A DNA stretch of 64,000 nt from Nioella sediminis (lineage in GTDB: Bacteria; Pseudomonadota; Alphaproteobacteria; Rhodobacterales; Rhodobacteraceae): assembly GCF_001879695.1 (NCBI RefSeq), contig NZ_MNBL01000041.1:62001-126000 (forward strand), read 5' to 3'. This document shows positions 50,568-58,982 of this stretch, piece by piece. Positions within the stretch are counted from its first letter, which is position 1; the number at the start of each line of letters is the position of its first letter. The notes beneath the pieces are model-generated. The model was not told the DNA's origin, did no database searches, and saw nothing but the letters and a program-made list of their open reading frames with translations. Made by a program: the position numbers and the translations under genes.

Positions 50568-51257
50568 CTAGCCAAGCCAGGAAAAGGCGCGGGACAGGAA
50601 CGTATCGGCCTTGTCCGTGACGGGCGTGCCATGGGCCATGACGACCTGTTTCGGCTGCCACGTGCTGATCTGATCGAGAGCGACGCGGGCGGCCGCCTTG
50701 TCCCGCGTGGCCATCCGGAACTTGCGGGGCACCTGTGGCTCGACCCCGGTCATCAGGTCCAGCCACGCCACCAGCCGCCGCCAGCCACGATACCAGCCCT
50801 TCGGCATCTGTTGCAGCAGGTCGGTGAAGAGAACCGTGCCGCTGTCACGGTGGAAGAACACGACCTCATCGGCGATGGCATTTGGAAAGATCACCTGATC
50901 AATTTGCCCGGCCCAGTCGGGATTCGGGGTGTCGCCCAGATCGCTGGAGAAGTGCAGATCCCCCCGCTTGGCCCGCAACCCCGGTGCCGCATGCAGCCGG
51001 ACCCCGGGACAGAAATGCACCCAATCCGAAAGCGCCATGTGATGCAGCCGGTTGGGCGCGACGATGTGCCGGACAGGGCCGAGCTGTTCCAGCGCCTCCA
51101 GCAGAGCGGGGGTCAGACGCACAGGCGACCAGAGCCAGAGACCGCCATCCGAAAGCCGCGCGACGGCCATGCGCGTGGGATAGTGAAATCCCGCCGCCGC
51201 CCGGATATCCGCTCCGTCGACCAGCCAGAGGCCAGGGCCAAATGGGATCAATGTCAT
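50568..51257 (-). CDS. DUF4336 family protein (metallo-beta-lactamase-like)
   Basis: A 229-residue protein beginning MTLIPFGPGLWLVDG, with IVAPNRLHHMALSDWVHFCPGV, DEVVFFHRDSGTVLFTDLLQQM and QVVMAHGTPV near the end. This is the DUF4336 pattern, a metallo-beta-lactamase-like fold in which N-x-x-H and later A-H-G replace the usual zinc ligands; function unknown. ATG 51257. It converges with the DUF1244 gene and diverges from the rhodanese gene. Confidence 0.85.
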   Translation of the reverse strand: MTLIPFGPGLWLVDGADIRAAAGFHYPTRMAVARLSDGGLWLWSPVRLTPALLEALEQLGPVRHIVAPNRLHHMALSDWVHFCPGVRLHAAPGLRAKRGDLHFSSDLGDTPNPDWAGQIDQVIFPNAIADEVVFFHRDSGTVLFTDLLQQMPKGWYRGWRRLVAWLDLMTGVEPQVPRKFRMATRDKAAARVALDQISTWQPKQVVMAHGTPVTDKADTFLSRAFSWLG

Positions 51258-51396
51258 CGCGTTCCTCTCGCTGGTCTCATGGGTGCAGAGCAGATCACAG
51301 GCGCTGCGACAATGCCACCTGATCCGTGCGGTTGAAGGCGCCGCCCCGCAGGACTAAATGCGCCGCATTGATAGTCCTCATTGCATGAGATCAGAC

Positions 51397-51843
51397 ATGG
51401 ACAGACGCCTTTTCCTCGCTTTCGGGTCCGCCGCCGCTTTGGCCATAGCCGCCGCGGGCTTTCTCTTCGGACGAGGGCGAGAGCCGGAGAACCTGACCCT
51501 TGCGGCCCTGTCGGGCGATGCGCTGGCCCAGGACGACTCGGTTCTGCTGGTCGATATCCGCCGCCCCGAGGAATGGCAGCAGACCGGCGTGATCGACGGC
51601 GCGCTTCTGATCACCTATGCCGATCGCGACAGCTTTCTTGCCGCCCTGCGTCCGCATTTGCAGGACGGTCAGAGCCTGGCGCTCATCTGCCGGACGGGGA
51701 ACCGCACGTCGCGCGCCACGCGGCAGATTGCGGAGGCGGTTGACGCGCCGGTCATCGACGTGGCGGGCGGCATGGTACGAGTGCTGCGCGAGGGCTACAG
51801 CCCCGTGGCACCAACGCGGGACATGGGCTGTACGGTCTGTTAA
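51397..51843 (+). CDS. Exported rhodanese-domain protein
   Basis: A 148-residue protein with a hydrophobic N-terminus (MDRRLFLAFGSAAALAIAAAGFLFG) bearing an RRLFLAF twin-arginine-like motif, so it may be anchored in or exported across the inner membrane. The rhodanese domain covers residues about 45-140: LLVDIRRPEEWQQTGVIDGA, then the active-site loop ALICRTGNRTSRATRQIA with cysteine in CRTGNR, and VIDVAGGMVRVLREG. Rhodaneses move sulfane sulfur. A C-terminal CTVC pair is an extra feature. ATG 51397. The gene is followed directly by the palindrome cluster at 51842. Confidence 0.86.
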   Translation: MDRRLFLAFGSAAALAIAAAGFLFGRGREPENLTLAALSGDALAQDDSVLLVDIRRPEEWQQTGVIDGALLITYADRDSFLAALRPHLQDGQSLALICRTGNRTSRATRQIAEAVDAPVIDVAGGMVRVLREGYSPVAPTRDMGCTVC

Positions 51844-51912
51844 GCGCGCCAACGCGCTTGAAGCGCGTTAAAGGGCCTTGCAAGGCCCTTGCAAGCGGTT
51901 TGCAAACCGCTT
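51842..51912. repeat. Cluster of perfect palindromes between rhodanese and yaaA genes
   Basis: Three successive symmetric units fill this gap. 51851-51869 is AACGCGCTT-G-AAGCGCGTT. 51871-51890 is a perfect 20-base palindrome with arm AAGGGCCTTG. 51893-51912 is a perfect 20-base palindrome with arm AAGCGGTTTG. An AAGCGCG at 51842 could also pair with the first unit. The AAGGGCCTT arm is shared with 4095-4114. As the flanking genes converge, the cluster may act as a two-way terminator, although the T run is short. Confidence 0.8.
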
Positions 51913-51919
51913 TCTCGCC

Positions 51920-52687
51920 CTACACTTCCGCCATCGCGGGCCGGTAGAAGGCAGGCTTGTCCGACGTGCTCAGATCCGGTGCGTACCGATAGCCACCGTT
52001 GTCGAAATCAAGAATGCCTTCGGGATCGCGCAGCCGGTTCTGGATGATGAACCGGGCCATCGCGCCGCGCGCTTTCTTGGCAAAGAAACTGACCACCTTG
52101 GGGCCGCCGGGCTTTTCCTCCAGGAACTGGGGCGTGATCACGCGGGGGCGCAAAACATCCGGCTTCACGGCGGTGAAATACTCGACCGAGGCGCAGTTGA
52201 TCAACGTGTCAGTCCCCAGCCGGTCCGCCTCGGCATTCAGCGCCTCGGCGATCTGGACACCCCAATAGTCATAGAGTGATCGACCCCGGTCTGTCTTCAA
52301 CCGGCTACCCATTTCCAGCCGGTATTCCTGCATCGCATCGAGAGGGCGCAACAGCCCATAAAGGCCCGAAAGAATCCGCAGATGATCCTGAGCAAACGCC
52401 AGTTCCTCGGCGTCGAGGCTGCCCGCCTCCAGCCCCGTATAGGTGTCGCCTGCAAAGGCCAGAACGGCGGGCCGCTTTTCGGCATGATCATGGAACCGGG
52501 CAAAGCGGTCGCGGTTCAGTTTGCCAAGGCTTTCGCTGATATGCATCAGCTTTTGCAACTCGGCCACGGACAGGCCCTGTGCGACCTCGGCCAACCGGTC
52601 GGCATCCTGCTGGAACATCGGCGCGGTCATGTCCACATCGCGCTCGGACCAGTCGAGTTTCTTGGCCGGTGAAAGAACGATCAGCAT
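51920..52687 (-). CDS. yaaA: Peroxide stress protein YaaA (DUF328)
   Basis: A 255-residue protein. MLIVLSPAKKLDW opens the family; LYGLLRPLDAMQEYRLEMGSRL and TLINCASVEYFTAV are its strongest blocks, and VVSFFAKKARGAMARFII follows. In E. coli YaaA lowers free iron and limits DNA damage under hydrogen peroxide; it binds DNA. ATG 52687 overlaps the recQ stop by seven bases, so repair helicase and YaaA are coexpressed, in keeping with a shared stress role. Confidence 0.94.
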   Translation of the reverse strand: MLIVLSPAKKLDWSERDVDMTAPMFQQDADRLAEVAQGLSVAELQKLMHISESLGKLNRDRFARFHDHAEKRPAVLAFAGDTYTGLEAGSLDAEELAFAQDHLRILSGLYGLLRPLDAMQEYRLEMGSRLKTDRGRSLYDYWGVQIAEALNAEADRLGTDTLINCASVEYFTAVKPDVLRPRVITPQFLEEKPGGPKVVSFFAKKARGAMARFIIQNRLRDPEGILDFDNGGYRYAPDLSTSDKPAFYRPAMAEV

Positions 52688-54735
52688 TCCTGCCCCCTTA
52701 TCACATCGAGGAACGCCGTCCCGAAGCGTTCCACCTTTAGGTCTCCCATGCCCGGAATGCGCGCCAGATCTTCCAGCGTATCCGGGCGGCGTTCGGCGAT
52801 CTGGCGGATCGTGGAATGGGTGCAGGAGAGGTACTTCTCGGTCCCCATTTCACCGCGCGCCAGGCCCACCTGCGCCTGCATCAGTTGGTCAAATATAGGG
52901 CCCGCGTCGCGCCCGGCCAGCTTGCGGCGCTGCGGATGGGCCTCCTGCGGCGTTTCGCCGGTGATGACCTCCAGAAATATCGCGCCGTAGCGGTCGAGCT
53001 TGGTCGCGCCGACCCCGCCCACTTTGGCCATCTGGTCGAGCGTGGCAGGCCGGGTTTCGGCCATCTCGATCAGGGTCTTGTCGGTGAAGATCACATAGGC
53101 GGGCACCCCGGCCTCCTCCGCCAGCGCCCGACGCTTGGCCTTGAGGGCCGACAGCAGGGGTGCGTCCTCCTCGCTGACCAGCATCTTGACGGCAGGGCGG
53201 CGGGCTGCCTTGCGGATCGTGTCACGGCGCAGGGTGATCCCTTCCTCACCCCGCAGGATGGGACGTGCCCGGTCGGTCATGAACAGCGCGCCGTGCCGGT
53301 CGGGATCGGGGCGCACGAGGTCATGGGCCGCCATCTGCCGAAACACCGCCTGCCAGCCACGCCGGTCAAACTCCGTGCCGACACCATAGGTGGGCAGGGC
53401 GTCATGCCCGCGCTGGCGGACCTTGTCGGTATCCGCCCCGATCAGGATGTCGATCAGGTGCCCCGCGCCGAAGCTCTCCCCGGTGCGCAACATGGCCGAT
53501 AGCGCCTTTTGCACGGCGACCCCACCCTCGAACAGCTCCGGCGGGTCGTTGCAGAGATCGCAGTTGCCGCAGGGCTCCGGGTCTTCTCCGAAATAGCCAA
53601 GCAGAACCTGACGGCGGCAGCCGGTGGCCTCGGCCAGCCCCAGCAACGCGTTCAGACGCCCATGATCGGCGGATTTGCGGTCCGGCGGGGCCAGCCCTTC
53701 GTCGATCTGCTGGCGGCGGAAGCGGATGTCGTCGGGACCGAAGAGGGTCAGTGTGTCGGCAGGCGCCCCGTCGCGGCCCGCGCGGCCGATTTCCTGGTAG
53801 TACGCCTCGATGGATTTGGGCAGGTCCGCATGGGCCACCCACCGGATATCGGGCTTGTCCACGCCCATGCCGAAGGCAATCGTCGCCACCACGATCAGCC
53901 CGTCCTCCTGCGCGAAGCGGGTTTCCACGTGGCGTCGGTCCCCGGCCTCCATCCCGCCATGGTATTGGCAGGCATTGTGCCCCGCCTCGCGCAGCGCCTG
54001 CGCCAGCGTTTCGGTCTTGGCCCGCGTACCGCAATAGACAATGCCGGATTGCCCCTTGCGGGCGGCGGCAAAGGCAAGGATCTGCTGGCGCGGCTGGTTC
54101 TTGACGTCGAAGGCGAGGCTCAGGTTGGGCCGATCAAAACCGCGCAGGAAGGTTTCGGGCGGGTTTGCCTCACTGAAAAGCCGCGTGACGATCTCGGCCC
54201 GCGTTTCGGCGTCTGCTGTCGCCGTGAAGGCCGCCAGCGGCACGTCCAGCGCCCGGCGCAGGTCGCCGATGCGCAGGTAATCGGGGCGGAAATCGTGGCC
54301 CCACTGGCTGACGCAATGCGCCTCATCCACGGCAATGAGGCTGACGCCTGCGCGTGACAGCATCCGTTCGGTGCCACCTGAAGCCAGCCGTTCGGGCGCG
54401 AGGTAGAGCAGTTTCAGCGTGCCCTCCTCCAGCCTGCGCCAGACCGCATCGGTTTCGTCCTCGGTATTGCCAGAGGTCAGCGCCCCGGCCTCAACCCCCG
54501 CCTCGCGCAACCCGCGCACCTGATCGCGCATCAGCGCTATGAGGGGAGAGATGACAACGGTCAGCCCCTCGCGGCAGAGCGCAGGCAGCTGGAAACACAG
54601 CGACTTGCCGCCGCCCGTCGGCATGATCGCCAGCACGTCGCGGCCAGCGGTCACGGCATCCACGATCTCCTCCTGCCCGGGGCGGAAGGCGGAAAAACCG
54701 AAGACGGAAGATAGCAAATCGGAAGGGGCCGGCAT
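52681..54735 (-). CDS. recQ: ATP-dependent DNA helicase RecQ
   Basis: A 684-residue 3'-5' helicase. FGFSAFRPGQEEIVDAV (motif 0), Walker A IMPTGGGKSLCFQLPA, DEAHCVSQWGHDFRPDYLRI, then VATIAFGMGVDKPDIRWVAHADLPKSIEAYYQEIGRAGRDG (motifs V and VI). The RQC domain holds the zinc cysteines in GCRRQV...CGNCDLCND, followed by an HRDC domain (LLSALKAKRRALAEEAGVPAYVIF). A second HRDC-like helical repeat (RPDTLEDLARIPGMGDLKVERFG) makes it about 75 residues longer than E. coli RecQ. ATG 54735 starts MPAPSDLLSSVFGF; the frame is open 17 codons upstream. Coupled to yaaA. Confidence 0.96.
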   Translation of the reverse strand: MPAPSDLLSSVFGFSAFRPGQEEIVDAVTAGRDVLAIMPTGGGKSLCFQLPALCREGLTVVISPLIALMRDQVRGLREAGVEAGALTSGNTEDETDAVWRRLEEGTLKLLYLAPERLASGGTERMLSRAGVSLIAVDEAHCVSQWGHDFRPDYLRIGDLRRALDVPLAAFTATADAETRAEIVTRLFSEANPPETFLRGFDRPNLSLAFDVKNQPRQQILAFAAARKGQSGIVYCGTRAKTETLAQALREAGHNACQYHGGMEAGDRRHVETRFAQEDGLIVVATIAFGMGVDKPDIRWVAHADLPKSIEAYYQEIGRAGRDGAPADTLTLFGPDDIRFRRQQIDEGLAPPDRKSADHGRLNALLGLAEATGCRRQVLLGYFGEDPEPCGNCDLCNDPPELFEGGVAVQKALSAMLRTGESFGAGHLIDILIGADTDKVRQRGHDALPTYGVGTEFDRRGWQAVFRQMAAHDLVRPDPDRHGALFMTDRARPILRGEEGITLRRDTIRKAARRPAVKMLVSEEDAPLLSALKAKRRALAEEAGVPAYVIFTDKTLIEMAETRPATLDQMAKVGGVGATKLDRYGAIFLEVITGETPQEAHPQRRKLAGRDAGPIFDQLMQAQVGLARGEMGTEKYLSCTHSTIRQIAERRPDTLEDLARIPGMGDLKVERFGTAFLDVIRGQEC

Positions 54736-54824
54736 GGGGTCGGTCGGGCTGCTCTGCTGTGTTCTGATTGCGCCGGACGGTCGCATATTGTGGCCCGGGG
54801 GACAAGGACCGCTAGGGGTTGTTC

Positions 54825-55154
54825 CTATGCTTTGCGCAGGTCAACCAACCCGTGCAGATGGGGCAGCGGCAATTCCGGCACGGGTTCGGCCACTACGCCG
54901 CCAAACCGTGCCTCGTGCACCAGAACCGGGCGGTCATGGATCAGGCAGAGAACGCGGGTTGCATCGTGCCACGCCTCCTGCCCCTTGATGCGCCAGACCA
55001 GCCCCCCGCTGAGGGACGCATTGGCAAATTCGAGCGGCCGTCCGTGGCCATCGCGGGCAAGCCCGAGACAGTCGGCGCAGAAATGCCATGGGTATCGGGG
55101 AAAGGCCTTTTGGGCTGCGCCGCAGCCGGGGCAGTGATGCTCGGGCAGGATCAT
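54825..55154 (-). CDS. Zinc-ribbon-like protein of unknown function
   Basis: A 109-residue protein beginning MILPEHHCPGCGAAQKAFPRYPWHFCADCLGL, a C-x-x-C...C-x-x-C zinc ribbon. The remainder (VWRIKGQEAWHDATRVLCLIHDRPVLVHEARFGGVV) looks like a small beta domain. No family was recognised with confidence. ATG 55154 overlaps the HAD gene stop (ATGA), so it is the last gene of the flavoprotein-rsmD-HAD unit. Confidence 0.78.
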   Translation of the reverse strand: MILPEHHCPGCGAAQKAFPRYPWHFCADCLGLARDGHGRPLEFANASLSGGLVWRIKGQEAWHDATRVLCLIHDRPVLVHEARFGGVVAEPVPELPLPHLHGLVDLRKA

Positions 55155-55813
55155 TCTGCGGCCTCTTGCAAGCCAATCAGCGCCGGCACGGAGTACATGC
55201 TGTCGATGATCTCCGCCCCCTTGGCCTTCAGCGCAGCCCCGTCGCCATGGGGCGCATAGCCGAGGCAGCGCATACCGGCGCGGGCGGCGGCGGTCGCCCC
55301 GGTGGCGCTGTCTTCCAACACCACCGCGCGGTCGGGGGCCACGCTGAAATGGGCGGCGGCGGCGAGGTAGAGGTCGGGGTCAGGCTTGGCGGTTTTCAGC
55401 GTGTGCGCAGAGAAGATCGCCCCGTTGAACCGGTCCAGAAGGCCGTTCTGGCCAAGCGTGATCTGCATCTTCGCCTCGCTGCCGTTCGATCCGACGGCAT
55501 AGGGGATTCGCGCGGCGTCGAGATGGTCCAGCAATTCCGGGATGCCCGCGATCACGTCGACCCCTGCACGCAAGGCCGCATAGGTCTCGGCATAGATTTC
55601 ATCGACCCAATCGGCGGGCAGATCCGCCCCCATCCCGCGCGCCTGTTCCCCCACCCCGCGCATGGTGCCGCCGACGAAGAGCTCCATGCAGCGTTCCAGC
55701 GTCATCGGCAGGCCGTGGCGGGTCAGGTTCTCGGCCAAGACCCGGTTCGACACGGTCTCGCTGTCCACAAGCACCCCGTCGCAGTCGAAGATCACCAATT
55801 CGGGGCGGGTCAT
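55151..55813 (-). CDS. HAD-IA family hydrolase (phosphoglycolate phosphatase-like)
   Basis: A 220-residue haloacid dehalogenase-type phosphatase. Motif 1 VIFDCDGVLVDSETV carries the catalytic D-x-D, motif 2 is the YAVGSNGSEAKMQ serine, motif 3 the lysine of TLKTAKPDPDLYLAAA and motif 4 VVLEDSATGATAAARAGM with the acidic pair E-D. A helical cap (about residues 15-85) fits subclass IA; the usual substrate would be a small phosphate ester such as phosphoglycolate or a sugar phosphate. ATG 55813 overlaps the rsmD stop (ATGA). Confidence 0.92.
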   Translation of the reverse strand: MTRPELVIFDCDGVLVDSETVSNRVLAENLTRHGLPMTLERCMELFVGGTMRGVGEQARGMGADLPADWVDEIYAETYAALRAGVDVIAGIPELLDHLDAARIPYAVGSNGSEAKMQITLGQNGLLDRFNGAIFSAHTLKTAKPDPDLYLAAAAHFSVAPDRAVVLEDSATGATAAARAGMRCLGYAPHGDGAALKAKGAEIIDSMYSVPALIGLQEAAE

Positions 55814-56382
55814 TCGGGGGCTCCTTCATGGCGCAGGATGGTGATCAGCGTGTCGCCATAGCGGCGCTGGTCCAGCTGCTCACACCCTTCGGGTGGGATG
55901 GGGGCGGTGTTCTCCTCCCACACGATCAGGGCTTCAGGGGCCAGCCAGCCGCCCGCGATCGCTGCCGCCAGCGCCTTTTCCCCGAGACCTTTGCCATAGG
56001 GGGGGTCTAGGAAAATCAAATCGAAGGGCGGTTGCTGCGCATCCCCCAGTTTCGTTGCATTCCGGCGAAAGACTTTCGACGTGCCCTGCGCGGAACACAG
56101 TCTGATGTTTTCCCGCAGAAGCGCCCGTGCCGTGGCGCCGTCATCGACGAAACAGGCGAACGACGCCCCGCGAGACAGCGCCTCCAGCCCGAGCGCGCCG
56201 GTCCCTGCGAAAAGATCCAGCACGCGGGCGCCGGTCAGCGGGTCGCCGTAGCCGCCATTCACCAGCAGGTTGAACAGGCTCTCCCGCACCCGGTCGGATG
56301 TGGGCCGCAGATGCGCGCCCGCATCACCCTTGCCGACCGAGGCAAGCCGCTTACCCCGATGGTTCCCCGCGATGATCCTCAC
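55810..56382 (-). CDS. rsmD: 16S rRNA (guanine(966)-N2)-methyltransferase
   Basis: A 190-residue S-adenosylmethionine enzyme that methylates G966 (E. coli numbering) of 16S rRNA in the 30S subunit. MRIIAGNHRGKRLASVGKGD, LRPTSDRVRESLFNLL, the SAM loop VLDLFAGTGALGLEALSRGA and the catalytic motif DLIFLDPPYGKGLG are all as expected. The start is GTG 56382, overlapping the flavoprotein gene stop (GTGA). Second of a four-gene overlapping unit. Confidence 0.95.
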   Translation of the reverse strand: MRIIAGNHRGKRLASVGKGDAGAHLRPTSDRVRESLFNLLVNGGYGDPLTGARVLDLFAGTGALGLEALSRGASFACFVDDGATARALLRENIRLCSAQGTSKVFRRNATKLGDAQQPPFDLIFLDPPYGKGLGEKALAAAIAGGWLAPEALIVWEENTAPIPPEGCEQLDQRRYGDTLITILRHEGAPE

Positions 56383-57584
56383 GCTTTCAGCAATGCCTTC
56401 AACTCGGTCGCAGGGTCGGCCACTGCAGCCTTGTCGGGCGACTTGTCCATGGACAGCAGCCGCTTGCCCACCATGTAGCCGCGCGGATCGTTGATGGCAT
56501 CGACGGCAAGGAACTGGCCGCCCTTGTAGTACCAGAAGGACAGGGTGTCGTCGGTTTGCCGCGTCACGATTTCATCGTAGCCGGTGTTCAGCCCCGCGAT
56601 CTGCAGCTTGGTGTCGTACTGGTCGGACCAGAACCAAGGCTCCGGCACGTAGTCCTTATCCGCGCCCATGATATTCGCCGCCACGCATTCGGCCTGATCA
56701 ATGGCGTTCTGCACGCTTTCCAGCCGGATGCGCGCGCCCTTGTAGGGGAAGGACGCACAGTCGCCCGCCGCCCAGATCGACGGGTCGGAGGTGCGGCCAT
56801 GGGAATCGGTCCTGATGCCGTTTTCCAGCTCCACCCCGGCCATTTCGGCGGGGCCGGTGGCGGGGACGATGCCCACGCCCACTATCACCATGTCCAGCGC
56901 AAGGTCGGAGCCATCGGACAGCACTGCCCCCGACACGCGCCCCTCGCCGGTCAGGTGCGAAAGCCCCACGCCCTCGCGGATATCGACGCCGTGCGATTTG
57001 TGCAGGTCGCGGAAGTAATCCGAGGTCTGGGGCGAGGCCACACGTTGCAGGATGCGGTCAGCCATTTCGACAAGCGTCACCTGCATGCCCTTCTTGGAAC
57101 AGACGGCAGCGGCCTCCAGCCCGATATAGCCGCCGCCCACAATCAGGACCCGGCGGCCCTCGGTCACTTCGGGGGCCATGGCGTCCACATCCTTCAGGTC
57201 GCGGACGGTAAAGACGCCCTCCAGATCGCCGCCGATATTGGCGGGCAGGCGGCGCGGGATGGAGCCGGTGGTCAGGGCCAGCTGATCATAGGACAGCGTT
57301 TCGCCCCCCACGGCCACGGTCTTGGCTGCCGCATCGATTGCCGTCACCGGCTGACCGAGTTTCAGGGTAATGCCATTGTCGGCATAATAGGCCTCTGGCC
57401 GCAGGAACAGACGCTCCTTCTCCATTTCGCCCAGAAGGTAGGCCTTGGACAGCGGCGGGCGCTGATAGGGGGGGGCGTTTTCCGCGCCGATCAGGGTGAT
57501 TTGACCCTCGAACCCCGAGGACCGCAGCTTCGCCACCAGCGACGATCCGGCCTGACCGGCCCCGATCACGACGACATGTGACAT
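56379..57584 (-). CDS. FAD-dependent ferredoxin/rubredoxin reductase-like oxidoreductase
   Basis: A 401-residue pyridine-nucleotide-disulfide-family flavoprotein without redox cysteines. FAD motif VVIGAGQAGSSLVAKLRSSG (residues 5-24), PYQRPPLSKAYLLGEM, NAD motif LIVGGGYIGLEAAAVCSKKG and IWAAGDCASFPY, then the C-terminal reductase domain (PWFWSDQYDTKLQIAG). This is the putidaredoxin reductase/ferredoxin reductase layout, passing electrons from NAD(P)H to a ferredoxin, often for a P450 or dioxygenase; no such partner is nearby. ATG 57584 follows GGGAGGAATTTC. First of the unit with rsmD. Confidence 0.92.
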   Translation of the reverse strand: MSHVVVIGAGQAGSSLVAKLRSSGFEGQITLIGAENAPPYQRPPLSKAYLLGEMEKERLFLRPEAYYADNGITLKLGQPVTAIDAAAKTVAVGGETLSYDQLALTTGSIPRRLPANIGGDLEGVFTVRDLKDVDAMAPEVTEGRRVLIVGGGYIGLEAAAVCSKKGMQVTLVEMADRILQRVASPQTSDYFRDLHKSHGVDIREGVGLSHLTGEGRVSGAVLSDGSDLALDMVIVGVGIVPATGPAEMAGVELENGIRTDSHGRTSDPSIWAAGDCASFPYKGARIRLESVQNAIDQAECVAANIMGADKDYVPEPWFWSDQYDTKLQIAGLNTGYDEIVTRQTDDTLSFWYYKGGQFLAVDAINDPRGYMVGKRLLSMDKSPDKAAVADPATELKALLKA

Positions 57585-57664
57585 GAAATTCCTCCCGCGC
57601 TCTGGCACCTGCCAGCCATTGATCTATATCGCTTGCGTAAACCAATCAGTCCACGAGGAAAACC

Positions 57665-58153
57665 ATGGCGATTAGTGTCGGTGACAAACTGCCGGAAACC
57701 ACCTTTCTGATCTTTGATGAGAACGGCCCGCAAGAGGTGCCCCTAGGCCCCAAGCTGAAGGGCCGCAAGGTGGTGATCTTCGGTCTGCCGGGCGCGTTTA
57801 CTCGTGGCTGTTCCGCCACCCACCTGCCCAGCTTCATGCGCACCCGCGAAGCGTTCGCGGAGAAAGGCGTGGACGAGGTCATCTGCATCGCCGTCAACGA
57901 CCCCTTCGCCATGACCGCCTGGGGCCAGCACACCGGCGCGACTGAAGCCGGGATCACTATGCTGGCCGATTCTGCCGGTGATTTCACCAAGGCCATCGGG
58001 CTGGAGTTCTCCGCCCCCGTGGTGGGGCTCTACAACCGCTGCCAACGCTTCGCCTTGTTGGCCGAGGATGGGGTGGTCAAGGTGTTGAACCTCGAAGAGG
58101 AAGCGGGCGCCTGCAAGCTGACCGTGGGCGAGGAATTGCTGGAAAAGATCTGA
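57665..58153 (+). CDS. Peroxiredoxin (Prx5 / type II family)
   Basis: A 162-residue thiol peroxidase. MAISVGDKLPETTF opens the Prx5 fold and VVIFGLPGAFTRGCSATHLPSF contains the peroxidatic cysteine (P-x-x-x-T-x-x-C, residue about 50). QRFALLAEDGVVKVLNLEE is the usual C-terminal strand. A second cysteine in GLYNRCQRF and one in EAGACKLT could resolve the disulfide. It reduces hydrogen peroxide and organic peroxides with glutathione/glutaredoxin or thioredoxin. It diverges from the flavoprotein gene, with an 80-bp promoter gap between. ATG 57665 follows CACGAGGAAAACC. Confidence 0.93.
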   Translation: MAISVGDKLPETTFLIFDENGPQEVPLGPKLKGRKVVIFGLPGAFTRGCSATHLPSFMRTREAFAEKGVDEVICIAVNDPFAMTAWGQHTGATEAGITMLADSAGDFTKAIGLEFSAPVVGLYNRCQRFALLAEDGVVKVLNLEEEAGACKLTVGEELLEKI

Positions 58154-58197
58154 TTGCATTGGGGTTGCCTTATGGCGCCCCGGTGTTCCAGACCCGG

Positions 58198-58224
58198 GTC
58201 CGGCCGTCCTGACACAGGCCGGAC
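58198..58224. terminator. Possible hairpin behind the peroxiredoxin gene
   Basis: An 8-base perfect stem, GTCCGGCC (58198-58205) with GGCCGGAC (58217-58224), lies 45 bases behind the peroxiredoxin stop. There is no T run after it, so it may be a weak or protein-dependent terminator or only a 3' stabilising structure. A TTGACA box at 58264, with a weak TTCAAG 17 bases later, may be the promoter of the DUF1127 gene. Confidence 0.45.
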
Positions 58225-58376
58225 TCACCCTGCTCTGCATGGCGCCTCTTCCACCTGTTAGCGTTGACATTGCTGCATAGCGGCAATTCAAGCTTGTCGA
58301 TTGTGCATGTGCAGCATTGGCCTATCTTTCCCTGTGTCGACGCAATCCGGTGTCGGCATTTGAAAGGAGGCTTTAC

Positions 58377-58598
58377 ATGGCCTATGCACTCAGCAACTCC
58401 ACGCTTCTTGACCGTATCGGCCTGACAGCGCGCATTCAGGACCTTCGTGACACGCTGGCGAAACGCGCCGCGCGCCGCGCCGTCTACAACAGAACGATGG
58501 CCGAACTTCAGGTCCTCAACGACCGCGATCTGGCGGATCTCGGCTTTCACCGCAGCGAGATCCCGCATATTGCACAACAGGCCGCCGACATGGCCTGA
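58377..58598 (+). CDS. DUF1127 small protein
   Basis: A 73-residue arginine-rich protein. The C-terminal ELQVLNDRDLADLGFHRSEIPHIA is the DUF1127 signature (L-x-x-L-x-D-x-x-L-x-D-x-G-x-x-R-x-x-I). Small proteins of this group act in phosphate and carbon metabolism and RNA binding in some alphaproteobacteria. ATG 58377 is 8 bases behind a near-perfect AAAGGAGG, so translation should be strong; 20 further open codons upstream lack family features. It is monocistronic between peroxiredoxin and the convergent phhB. Confidence 0.88.
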   Translation: MAYALSNSTLLDRIGLTARIQDLRDTLAKRAARRAVYNRTMAELQVLNDRDLADLGFHRSEIPHIAQQAADMA

Positions 58599-58685
58599 TG
58601 ACCAGACATGAGGGGCGGAGATCATGCCCCGATGTCCTGAAACCTGCGGCGCGCCGAAGTCTTGATCGGTGCCGCCGCAGTTTGC

Positions 58686-58982
58686 CTACCCCGCCAAAGC
58701 ATCCATCTTCTCGGCCAGTTTCACATCGCGCTCGCTCAGCCCCTCCACGTCATGGCTGGTGAGCGTGACCTCCACCGTCTTGTAGACATTGGACCATTCC
58801 GGGTGGTGGTTCCATTTCTCGGCCCAAAGCGCGGCGCGTGTCATGAAGCCGAAGGCCTCTATGAAATTGCGGAAGGTGTAGGTCTTGGCGATGGCATCGC
58901 GGCCCTCGACCATGTGCCAGCCGCTGTCCAGCAGCGGCGCAAGGGCAGCGTCCCGGTGCTCTTCGCTCAGTTTGTCGGTCAT
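58686..58982 (-). CDS. phhB: 4a-hydroxytetrahydrobiopterin dehydratase (pterin carbinolamine dehydratase)
   Basis: A 98-residue enzyme that recycles the pterin cofactor after aromatic amino acid hydroxylation, also known as DCoH-like PCD. The signature block [32 protein letters not shown] contains the three active-site histidines and the downstream acidic pair. Length is normal. ATG 58982 overlaps the stop of the FemAB-like gene (ATGA), so it is the last gene of that minus-strand unit. No phenylalanine hydroxylase is in the window. Confidence 0.94.
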   Translation of the reverse strand: MTDKLSEEHRDAALAPLLDSGWHMVEGRDAIAKTYTFRNFIEAFGFMTRAALWAEKWNHHPEWSNVYKTVEVTLTSHDVEGLSERDVKLAEKMDALAG

